Origin: Clostridia bacterium
Lineage (GTDB): Bacteria > Bacillota > Clostridia > Oscillospirales > UBA644
Direction: 5' to 3'
DNA: 5,604 bases
Assembly (NCBI GenBank): GCA_014872655.1
Contig: WHHJ01000085.1
Coordinates: 1-5,604 of the forward strand
Shown here piece after piece: positions 1-5,048 of this stretch (position 1 is the first letter of the stretch; every line of letters starts with the position of its first letter). A program made the position numbers and the translations under genes. The notes beneath the pieces are model-generated. The model had not been told where the DNA came from. It ran no database searches and saw nothing but the letters and a program-made list of their open reading frames with translations.

Positions 1-582
1 GCCGCCGAGACCAACCCCTACAACGATCGGGGGACAGGGGTTACTGCCTGCTTGCTCTGCAACAGAGCCAACCAAATTGATGATATCCTGTTCTGTGGCG
101 GCCGGAGTGAGCATCTTTAATTGACTCATATTTTCACTGCCAAAACCTTTGGGGGCAACAGTGATTTGAACCTGGTCTCCGTCTATGATTTCGGTATGGA
201 TACAAGCCGGCGTGTTATCCGTTGTGTTAACTCTTCTCAGTGGGTCGGAAACAATGGAACAGCGCAGCGCTCCGTTTACATAAGCGTCCCGTACTCCGTC
301 ATGGATGGCTGCGTACAGGCTGCCTTCAGTAAAGTGAACTTCTTGGCCGATTTGCAAAAAAATAACGGCCATGCCGGTGTCCTGGCAAATAGGAATCTGA
401 AGTTTTTTTGCAGCATCAAGATTCTCCAGTATTGCATCCAGTGCAGCCTGACATACCGGTGTCTTTTCTTGTTGTCGGCATTGCTGGATTCTTTTTTGCA
501 AATCACAGGGTAAAGTATGATTGGATTTTAGACAAAGTTCCGCAATTTTTTCACGGATCACAGAAACAGGGATTTCCCTCAT
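1..582 (-). CDS. Fumarate hydratase, class I iron-sulfur type, alpha subunit/N-terminal domain (partial, 3' end beyond window)
   Basis: The reverse strand reads 194 uninterrupted codons from ATG (580-582) to the window edge, starting MREIPVSVIREKIAEL. The ATG has a good ribosome-binding site (AAAGGAG, 9 nt upstream) and sits just below a SigA-type promoter. Visible family marks are CQDTGMAV (residues 66-73, C66 an expected 4Fe-4S ligand), HTEI and DGDQVQ (about 130-138), APKGFGSENMS (143-153) and NPCPP (181-185, C183 an expected second ligand). The third cysteine would lie outside the window. In this family the enzyme interconverts fumarate and malate in the cytoplasm and is oxygen-sensitive. 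Clostridia often encode it as separate alpha and beta proteins, so a beta gene may follow to the left. The related L(+)-tartrate dehydratase alpha subunit (TtdA) cannot be excluded from this fragment, so I give no symbol. Confidence 0.9.
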   Translation of the reverse strand, partial: MREIPVSVIREKIAELCLKSNHTLPCDLQKRIQQCRQQEKTPVCQAALDAILENLDAAKKLQIPICQDTGMAVIFLQIGQEVHFTEGSLYAAIHDGVRDAYVNGALRCSIVSDPLRRVNTTDNTPACIHTEIIDGDQVQITVAPKGFGSENMSQLKMLTPAATEQDIINLVGSVAEQAGSNPCPPIVVGVGLGG

Positions 583-602
583 GGTTATCAACTCCTTTTC
601 AT

Positions 603-631
603 ATGATACCATAAACCGATTGCATTTTCAA
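603..631 (-). promoter_or_regulatory. SigA-type promoter of the fumarate hydratase gene
   Basis: On the minus strand, TTGAAA (626-631) and TATCAT (603-608) are separated by exactly 17 bp, with TG one base before the -10 (extended -10). Each box matches 5 of 6 consensus bases. Predicted transcription starts near 596, giving a very short leader that begins at the AAAAGGAG ribosome-binding site and reaches the ATG at 582. The position directly in front of the gene supports the call. Confidence 0.75.
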
Positions 632-698
632 GGGATGGATTCGATATTTTTCGTTTTTTTTATGCAGATTGTGTCGACTGATTTTAAGGATAAAAGGG

Positions 699-727
699 TT
701 TACAAACTTTTTAAAACCGGTTATAAT
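699..727 (+). promoter_or_regulatory. Near-consensus SigA-type promoter, divergent from fumarate hydratase, for a small RNA
   Basis: TTTACA (699-704), a 17-bp spacer and a perfect TATAAT (722-727), with A/T-rich flanking sequence. The predicted start is about 733-735. No convincing protein gene follows before the terminator at 840-874, so the promoter seems to serve a short untranslated transcript. An alternative is a leader that is attenuated before mtnN. Confidence 0.7.
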
Positions 728-733
728 ATGGTT

Positions 734-875
734 GTGAAAGGCGTTGGAAGTTGTTTTCGGCGTTGTGTCTGAGAGCAATGATCCAATGAATCATCCCTTC
801 ATGTACCCCATATACTCTTTTTTCTTTTCTTTTTTTTCGCCGTTTGCATAATTTTTATGCAAACGGACTTTTTTA
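734..875 (+). ncRNA. Candidate small regulatory RNA (about 140 nt), family not recognised
   Basis: The interval is bounded by a strong promoter (699-727) and a strong intrinsic terminator (840-874), and it has no ORF with a start and ribosome-binding site. By eye it folds as follows. A 5' hairpin pairs 742-748 with 782-788 and 750-758 with 771-779, with some G-U pairs and a 12-nt loop at 759-770. A mostly unpaired C-rich stretch (789-817) contains ATCCCTTC and TACCCCAT. A U/C-only tract runs from about 815 to 838, followed by the terminator stem. C-rich single-stranded linkers between hairpins are typical of Firmicute small RNAs that pair with Shine-Dalgarno sequences. I saw no match to SRP RNA, 6S RNA, tmRNA, SAM or SAH riboswitch core motifs. 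It could instead be an attenuating leader of mtnN, but mtnN has its own promoter after the terminator. Function unknown. Confidence 0.55.
840..874 (+). terminator. Intrinsic terminator of the small RNA
   Basis: CCGTTTGCATAA (840-851) pairs perfectly with TTATGCAAACGG (855-866) around a TTT loop, a 12-bp stem, followed by ACTTTTTT (867-874). The T tract lies only on the plus-strand 3' side, so it stops transcripts entering from the left and insulates the operon that starts at about 921. Confidence 0.85.
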
Positions 876-885
876 TGGAAAAACC

Positions 886-914
886 TTGCAAACACGATAA
901 AAATGTGATATACT
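886..914 (+). promoter_or_regulatory. SigA-type promoter of the mtnN-led operon
   Basis: TTGCAA (886-891), a 17-bp spacer and TATACT (909-914) lie just after the terminator. The predicted start is about 920-922. This gives a leader of about 27 nt if translation begins at 948, and an implausibly short one if it begins at 933. The promoter therefore also bears on the choice of the mtnN start codon. Confidence 0.75.
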
Positions 915-947
915 TACTATATTCGTGTAAGGATGGTGTCAAAGTTC

Positions 948-1658
948 ATGTTGGCAATAATCAGTGCAATGGAATCTGAAATTAAAGCCATTTGTGATAA
1001 ATTGGACAACGTAAAACATGATGTGATCAGTGGCTGTTCTATTGATACGGGTACGCTGTTTGGCTTGCCGGTTGTCTGTGCTGTTTGCGGAGAGGGAAAG
1101 GTGAATGCCGCGATGTGTACGCAGAGCGTCATTTTACGTTTTTCTCCCGATGCGGTGATCAATTTAGGCGTTGGCGGCGGAGTTTACCCGGGTTTAAAAA
1201 CAGGGGATATCGTCGTGGCAGACCGTGTTGTACAGCATGACTATGATGTTTCTGCGTTAGGGTATGAACCAGGGCGCGTGTGTAATTTTGAACAGGTGTA
1301 TATGCCTTGTGATCCGATTCTTACGGATGCTTTGTTTTCTTGCGCGAACAATGTATTAGATGATACGTTTTGTGTTTATCGCGGAACTGTTGCAACGGGG
1401 GATAGCTTTATTAGTGATTCCGTCCGTGCAAAAGGTATTTTTGAGCGTTTTGGTGCATATATTGTTGATATGGAAGGGGCAAGTATCGGACAGGTTTGCT
1501 TGCTCAATCAAATCCCGTTTGGCGTTGTACGAGCTGTTTCGGATAACGGAGATGACGGAGCCTTTAAAAGTTTTCGGGACTTTTTGGATTATGCGGTGGA
1601 AAATTCCGTCCGAATGATCGAGAGTTATGTTCAGCATGCGGTTCGCGCAAATGGGTAA
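948..1658 (+). CDS. mtnN: 5'-methylthioadenosine/S-adenosylhomocysteine nucleosidase
   Basis: This 236-residue cytoplasmic enzyme hydrolyses methylthioadenosine and S-adenosylhomocysteine to adenine plus the thioribose or ribosyl-homocysteine product, clearing the by-products of SAM-dependent reactions. It opens with LAIISAMESE, the family's N-terminal strand, in which E11 matches catalytic Glu12 of the E. coli enzyme. Further marks are NLGVGGGVYPGLKTGD (about 72-87), the HDYDVSALGY loop (about 97-106), ATGDSFIS (149-156), VDMEGAS with substrate-binding E176, and RAVSDNGDD with catalytic D199. All key residues are present. I chose ATG 948 because homologues start there and AAGGATGG (929-936) gives a usable ribosome-binding site. 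The in-frame ATG at 933 would add five residues and overlap that site. The gene heads the operon and is followed 13 nt later by the flippase gene. Confidence 0.93.
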   Translation: MLAIISAMESEIKAICDKLDNVKHDVISGCSIDTGTLFGLPVVCAVCGEGKVNAAMCTQSVILRFSPDAVINLGVGGGVYPGLKTGDIVVADRVVQHDYDVSALGYEPGRVCNFEQVYMPCDPILTDALFSCANNVLDDTFCVYRGTVATGDSFISDSVRAKGIFERFGAYIVDMEGASIGQVCLLNQIPFGVVRAVSDNGDDGAFKSFRDFLDYAVENSVRMIESYVQHAVRANG

Positions 1659-1671
1659 GCAGGAGAAATTT

Positions 1672-3285
1672 ATGTCAGAAAAAAAACGTGACGGATTTGT
1701 GTTCGGAGCTCTAATTCTTTCCTTTTCCGGATTGATTACAAAAATTGCAGGATTGATTTTTCGAGTTGTTTTAACTCGCATGATCGGCGGCTCAGCGGAT
1801 GTAATAAATGGTATCACAACGGTTGATGCAACGATGAGTCATTTCAGTTCTGCTTATGCAGTATATACTTTTTTGCTTTCGTTGTCCACTTCCGGGTTGC
1901 CGATCGGTATTTCAGCGATGGTTTCTCGTTCTTTGGCACTCGGAAAGTATAAAGATATTAAAACGCTGATGCGTTCGGTGACAATTATTTTTGTTTCAGC
2001 GGGCGGTTTTTTGACTGTTCTTGGATTGATTTTTTCGCAGCCGATTGCGATGATGATGAACAGCGCCGAGACAAGATATTGCATGATGTATATTATGCCG
2101 GCGGTCTTTTTTATTGCAGTGGTATCTGTATTCCGCGGCTTTTTCCAAGGTTACAATAATATGGCACCGACATCGGTTTCAAATTTAATTGAAGCCTTTT
2201 TAAAATTAGGCGCAGGACTTGGTATTTCTTATATCTTTCAGCTGCAGGGGCGTCCGGCCTATGAGATTGTTGCCGGTGGTATCCTGGGTGTAACGGTTGG
2301 AACCGTCGGGGCATGTTTATATATGGTGTTAAAATATGTTTTTCGGAGAAAAGAGTACCGAATTACACTTCAGGAATTTGTCCGAGATGCGGCTCCGACC
2401 TCAAAGTCCAAATTATTAGGTGAGTTTTGGAAGATCACACTTCCGATTGCGTTGTCATCCGTTTCGGTGCAGTTGATGGGGTTGATTGATTCCAGCGTGG
2501 TTGTGCAGACTTTAAAAGATGTAATGGGCGATCTTTCTGTTGCCCAATCCTATTATGGGGCTTATAGCAATAAGGCAACGACGATTTTTAATTTACCTTC
2601 TTTTTTCATTATTACAATCGGTGTTAGCTTAGTACCGTCTATTTCTGCTGCATTTGCTAAAAAAGATCAGCGGGCGATTCGATATACTGTGAATAAGGCT
2701 TTGCGATATTCTTCTATTCTTGCTTTTGCCTGTGCTTTTGGATTGGCAGCAGTCGGCACACCGGTAGTGAATGTTATCTTTGGCGGCAGTTATGACGGCA
2801 TGGGCGGAAAATTACTTAGTGTATTGTCTTTGTCTTTAGTTGCGGTAGGATTGACTAATGTCACCAGTTACATGCTTCAGGCGATCGGAAAGGCATATCT
2901 TTCTGTGATATCTGTTATGGTCGGGGCATTGGTAAAAAGCGTCTGTACCTGGGTACTGGTGAGTATTCCTTCCATCAATATTTATGGTGCTCCGATTGCG
3001 ACGAACATTGCTTATCCGATCATGCTACTGATCAATTTGTATTTCTTATATAAGCATATGCATATTATTCCCAAGATTCGGGTTGTATTTGTGAAACCTT
3101 TGATAACCGGTTTATGCTGTTTTGCGAGCGCTTTTTCTGTTTTGAAAGTTTTTGAAGGGTTTGCAAGTGAGATAATTGCGTTGACTGCAGCGATTTTTGC
3201 GGGTGCAGTTGTGTATATTGCACTGTTGTTTGTTTTAAAATTAGTAACATTTGATGAAATTAAGCAAATTTTCAAGAAAAGTTAA
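1672..3285 (+). CDS. yabM: MurJ/SpoVB-family lipid-linked oligosaccharide flippase (YabM-like)
   Basis: A 537-residue polytopic membrane protein of the MOP (MATE-like) superfamily, with hydrophobic segments along its whole length (about 14 expected). Family landmarks are an N-terminal helix with SGLITKIAGLIFRVVLTRMIG (19-39), SGLPIGISAMVSR (74-86) and RGFFQGYNNMAPTSVSNLIE (155-174), the characteristic basic-QG-PT motif. The C-terminus is basic (IKQIFKKS). Relatives move lipid-linked cell-wall or polysaccharide precursors across the membrane. SpoVB acts in cortex synthesis, MurJ in vegetative peptidoglycan. The position before mazG and rqcP matches B. subtilis yabM, which supports orthology more than the sequence alone does. 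I chose ATG 1672 because AGGAG lies 6 nt upstream. The ATG at 1627 would overlap mtnN. About 12 extra residues seem to lie between RMIG and the second helix (41-57). The exact substrate is unknown. Confidence 0.88.
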   Translation: MSEKKRDGFVFGALILSFSGLITKIAGLIFRVVLTRMIGGSADVINGITTVDATMSHFSSAYAVYTFLLSLSTSGLPIGISAMVSRSLALGKYKDIKTLMRSVTIIFVSAGGFLTVLGLIFSQPIAMMMNSAETRYCMMYIMPAVFFIAVVSVFRGFFQGYNNMAPTSVSNLIEAFLKLGAGLGISYIFQLQGRPAYEIVAGGILGVTVGTVGACLYMVLKYVFRRKEYRITLQEFVRDAAPTSKSKLLGEFWKITLPIALSSVSVQLMGLIDSSVVVQTLKDVMGDLSVAQSYYGAYSNKATTIFNLPSFFIITIGVSLVPSISAAFAKKDQRAIRYTVNKALRYSSILAFACAFGLAAVGTPVVNVIFGGSYDGMGGKLLSVLSLSLVAVGLTNVTSYMLQAIGKAYLSVISVMVGALVKSVCTWVLVSIPSINIYGAPIATNIAYPIMLLINLYFLYKHMHIIPKIRVVFVKPLITGLCCFASAFSVLKVFEGFASEIIALTAAIFAGAVVYIALLFVLKLVTFDEIKQIFKKS

Positions 3286-3293
3286 GTTTATAC

Positions 3294-3322
3294 TTGAAAA
3301 ATCGCGAAAGATGGTGTAAAAT
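3294..3322 (+). promoter_or_regulatory. Promoter-like sequence overlapping the mazG start
   Basis: TTGAAA (3294-3299), a 17-bp spacer and TAAAAT (3317-3322) make a good SigA-type match in the 39-nt gap before mazG. However, the -10 ends only two bases before the chosen ATG (3325). The predicted start would then be inside the coding region, and transcripts from it would lack a usable leader. It may be fortuitous in A/T-rich DNA. Confidence 0.3.
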
Positions 3323-3324
3323 GA

Positions 3325-4065
3325 ATGACAGAAAAAGAACTTTTGCTGAAAAAAAACAGTTATAAATTTGAAGATTTATTAGTTCTTATGGATGTGCTTC
3401 GTTCAAAGGACGGCGGCTGTCCTTGGGATGCAGAACAAGACCATCGGTCGATACGCAACAGTTTTATAGAAGAAGTCTATGAAGCCGTAGAAGCAATCGA
3501 TGATGAAGATAATGTTCATTTGTGTGAAGAATTAGGCGATGTGTTGTTTTCTGTCGTGTTTCACGCAGCAATTGCGAAAAGCGAAGGTTCTTTTGATATT
3601 GATGATGTGTTAAACGGGATTTGCCGGAAGATGATTCATCGACATCCACATGTTTTTGGACAAGTTGTTGCTCACGATAGTCAGACTGTTTTAAAAAACT
3701 GGGATGAGATTAAGAAGGAAGAGAAATCTCAGCGCTCTCAAGCGGATGTGTTACGGAGTGTCAGCAGAACTTTGCCTTCCTTGATGCGGGCTCAGAAGTT
3801 GATGAAAAAATGTGAAAAATTGGGGAATGATAAGAGTACGCATACACAGTCTTGGTTAACGCATAAACAAGCTGTTATGGATCAATTACAGCAAATAGAA
3901 GCTTTGCAAGGGGAGAAACGTTCTGTATCAGATCAGATAGGCGAATTGTTGTTGTCTGTTGTTGGATTATGTTCAGATTGTGGTGTAGATGCGGAGGAAT
4001 CCCTGTATTTTGCATGTAATCGTTTTATTGATTCTGTAGAAAAAGAATCTGAAACGAAGTATTAA
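3325..4065 (+). CDS. mazG: MazG family nucleoside triphosphate pyrophosphohydrolase
   Basis: MazG enzymes hydrolyse (d)NTPs to the monophosphate and pyrophosphate in the cytoplasm and clean non-standard nucleotides from the pool. This 246-residue protein has two tandem all-alpha MazG domains. The first (about 14-112) has GGCPWDAEQ (30-38), the metal-binding pair EEVYE (49-53) and EELGD (68-72), and RHPHVFG (106-112), followed by NWDEIKKEEK (125-134). The second (about 147-240) begins LPSLMRAQKLMKKCEKLG, but its acidic residues are degraded: DQLQQ (186-190) where EExxE is expected, and QIGE (204-207) where ExxD is expected. It lacks the tetrapyrrole-methylase domain fused to MazG in B. subtilis YabN. 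ATG 3325 fits the family's first helix. Its ribosome-binding site is weak (AAAGATGG, 11 nt upstream). It follows the flippase by 39 nt. Confidence 0.92.
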   Translation: MTEKELLLKKNSYKFEDLLVLMDVLRSKDGGCPWDAEQDHRSIRNSFIEEVYEAVEAIDDEDNVHLCEELGDVLFSVVFHAAIAKSEGSFDIDDVLNGICRKMIHRHPHVFGQVVAHDSQTVLKNWDEIKKEEKSQRSQADVLRSVSRTLPSLMRAQKLMKKCEKLGNDKSTHTQSWLTHKQAVMDQLQQIEALQGEKRSVSDQIGELLLSVVGLCSDCGVDAEESLYFACNRFIDSVEKESETKY

Positions 4066-4066
4066 G

Positions 4067-4096
4067 TTGAGTTATATTTTATCATTTAACTATAAA
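4067..4096 (+). promoter_or_regulatory. Possible internal SigA-type promoter for HU
   Basis: TTGAGT (4067-4072), an 18-bp spacer and TATAAA (4091-4096) lie in the gap between mazG and HU. The -35 box is mediocre (4 of 6). HU is normally made in far larger amounts than MazG, so a promoter here makes sense. The predicted start (about 4103) leaves a short leader that begins at the ribosome-binding site. Confidence 0.4.
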
Positions 4097-4118
4097 AACA
4101 TTTAAAGGAGAAGAAGTT

Positions 4119-4394
4119 ATGAACAAAACAGGTTTGATTGCTGCAGTAGCAGAAAAAGTTGATGTATCAAAGAAAGAGGCAACTGCTGTTGTCGAAGCAA
4201 CTATCGATGTAATTACAGAAGCATTGAAAGCTGGCGACAAAGTTCAGTTGGTAGGATTTGGTTGTTTTGAAGTTCGTCAGAGAGCTGCAAGAGAGGGAAG
4301 AAATCCTCAGGATCCTGCTAAGACCATTAAGATTCCTGCTTCGAAAGTTCCGGTATTTAAAGCTGGTAAGGTTTTGAAAGACAGCATTAAATAA
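4119..4394 (+). CDS. hup: HU family DNA-binding protein
   Basis: A 91-residue histone-like protein that binds and bends DNA as a dimer and compacts the nucleoid. The start MNKTGLIAAVAEKVDVSKKEA, the dimerisation helices (about 3-38), the VQLVGFGCFEVRQR beta strands (42-55) and the DNA-binding arm with GRNP (60-63, P63 being the base-intercalating proline) are all present. The end, IPASKVPVFKAGKVLKDSIK, is the standard HU C-terminus. Length is normal for the family. A strong ribosome-binding site, AAAGGAG, lies 8 nt before the ATG. HU within the mazG-rqcP interval is a clostridial feature and is absent from this place in B. subtilis. Codon choice looks more biased (many GAA, AAA and GTT) than in its neighbours, as expected of a highly expressed gene. 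Confidence 0.96.
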   Translation: MNKTGLIAAVAEKVDVSKKEATAVVEATIDVITEALKAGDKVQLVGFGCFEVRQRAAREGRNPQDPAKTIKIPASKVPVFKAGKVLKDSIK

Positions 4395-4410
4395 TTAAAA
4401 ATGATTTTTT

Positions 4411-4444
4411 GTTCTCCTGCCTTGTTTTTCAGGGCAGGAAGAAC
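4411..4444 (+). other. Long RNA hairpin between HU and rqcP, without a T tract
   Basis: GTTCTCCTGCCTTG (4411-4424) pairs with CAGGGCAGGAAGAAC (4430-4444) around a TTTTT loop. The stem is 14 bp with one bulged A and one T-G pair. No T run follows on either strand (the plus side continues CGGTTAAAATG), so it is not a canonical terminator. It may protect or mark the 3' end of an HU mRNA. It also holds AGGAAGAA (4436-4443), the best Shine-Dalgarno candidate for rqcP, in its 3' arm. Confidence 0.6.
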
Positions 4445-4455
4445 CGGTTAAAATG

Positions 4456-4704
4456 ATGAGGTTAGACAAATATTTGAAGGTTTCTCGTTTGATTAAACGG
4501 AGAACCGTGGCAAATGAGGCATGTGCGGGGGCGCGTGTAAAGGTAAATGATAAAATAGCTAAACCCTCCTGCGATTTAAAAATCGGCGACATTGTTGAAA
4601 TTACATTCGGTAACAAGTCCACAAAAATCGAAGTTGTTTCCGTGTCTGAGCATGCAGGAAAAGCCGAGGCATCGGCGATGTATCGCGTGCTGGGAGAAAA
4701 TTAA
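4456..4704 (+). CDS. rqcP: RqcP, S4-domain RNA-binding ribosome quality-control factor (YabO)
   Basis: An 82-residue protein of the S4/Hsp15 type. The start MRLDKYLKVSRLIKRRTVA matches B. subtilis YabO/RqcP closely and forms the basic helices of the S4 fold (about 1-60), followed by GARVKVND and LKIGDIVEITFGNK. In B. subtilis, RqcP works with RqcH on the free 50S subunit to add C-terminal alanine tails to stalled nascent chains, marking them for degradation. I chose the second of two adjacent ATG codons (4456) because homologues begin MRLDK; 4453 would add one Met. The nearest ribosome-binding site (AGGAAGAA) is 9-16 nt upstream and inside a hairpin, so initiation looks weak or controlled. 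The gene lies 61 nt after HU. Confidence 0.93.
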   Translation: MRLDKYLKVSRLIKRRTVANEACAGARVKVNDKIAKPSCDLKIGDIVEITFGNKSTKIEVVSVSEHAGKAEASAMYRVLGEN

Positions 4705-4707
4705 GAG

Positions 4708-4737
4708 TCATATTATATATCCCCAAATGCATATATA
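4708..4737 (+). promoter_or_regulatory. SigE-like sporulation promoter of yabP-yabQ
   Basis: TCATATT (4708-4714) fits the SigE -35 pattern (K-M-ATATT) perfectly. CATATATA (4730-4737), 15 bp further, matches the first half of the SigE -10 (CATACAAT), about 5 of 8 overall. In B. subtilis yabP and yabQ belong to the SigE (mother-cell) regulon, so place and sequence agree. The predicted start (about 4744) is at the edge of the AGGAGGGG ribosome-binding site. The -10 match is imperfect and A/T-rich DNA gives chance hits. Confidence 0.5.
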
Positions 4738-4758
4738 AAGACAGGAGGGGATTATAAT

Positions 4759-5040
4759 ATGGCTGAAAAAATTGAAATACAAAAAATGAACAACGTCTTT
4801 ATAGAGAATCGGAAATCTTTAACGGTTACAGGTGTTGAAGATGTTGATCGTTTTGACGATAAGGTGATTAGTATCGGCACTCAACTTGGGCATATGACAG
4901 TTCGGGGGACAGGTCTTCATATTGAAAGTCTTTCACTGGACATTGGCGAGGTTGTTGTGTGCGGTTTTATTTGCGCAATTGAGTATCAGGATAAAGCGGC
5001 AAAAAAAGATGAGCATCCTTTCCGTAAGCTCTTTCGGTAA
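4759..5040 (+). CDS. yabP: Sporulation protein YabP (YabP/YqfC family)
   Basis: A 93-residue soluble protein with the family pattern: FIENRKSLTVTGVEDVDRFDD (14-34), then short beta strands ending LGHMTVRGTGLHIESLSLDIGEVVVCGFI (about 43-71). There is no signal peptide or membrane segment. YabP is made in the mother cell during sporulation. Its biochemical role is not known, but it is always found beside yabQ, and the YqfC-YqfD pair is a similar arrangement. The ATG follows a very strong ribosome-binding site (AGGAGGGG, 8 nt spacing) and a SigE-like promoter. The stop lies 8 nt before the yabQ start. The C-terminus (AAKKDEHPFRKLFR) is basic. Confidence 0.92.
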   Translation: MAEKIEIQKMNNVFIENRKSLTVTGVEDVDRFDDKVISIGTQLGHMTVRGTGLHIESLSLDIGEVVVCGFICAIEYQDKAAKKDEHPFRKLFR

Positions 5041-5048
5041 AGTGCCTT

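Noticed and set aside
121..513. 130-codon plus-strand open frame over the fumarate hydratase region
   Set aside because: It starts with TTG, lacks a ribosome-binding site, and is the complement of a gene with clear family motifs on the other strand.
732..749. Rex-type redox operator beginning TTGTGAA
   Set aside because: Only the left half-site matches (732-738). The right half lacks TTCACAA, and the site lies downstream of the promoter.
521..772. 83-codon plus-strand open frame reaching into the small RNA
   Set aside because: It runs across the fumarate hydratase start, both divergent promoters and the small-RNA start, with no ribosome-binding site and no family resemblance.
734..875. SRP RNA, 6S RNA, or SAM/SAH riboswitch
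   Set aside because: The SRP GGAAGGAAGCA-type loop, the long 6S rod with paired ends, and the SAM-I and SAH core sequences are not visible. Length also fits poorly for 6S RNA.
1356..1817. 153-codon minus-strand open frame across the end of mtnN and the start of the flippase gene
   Set aside because: It is antisense to two well-supported genes, crosses their junction, has no ribosome-binding site or recognisable motif, and looks like a shadow of their codon pattern.
4411..4444. HU intrinsic terminator
   Set aside because: The stem is strong, but no T tract follows it on the plus strand, and A rather than T follows on the minus strand. I list it as a hairpin of unknown role.
4422..4454. Promoter for rqcP from TTGTTT and TAAAAT
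   Set aside because: The spacer is 21 bp, and the -10 would overlap the start codon.
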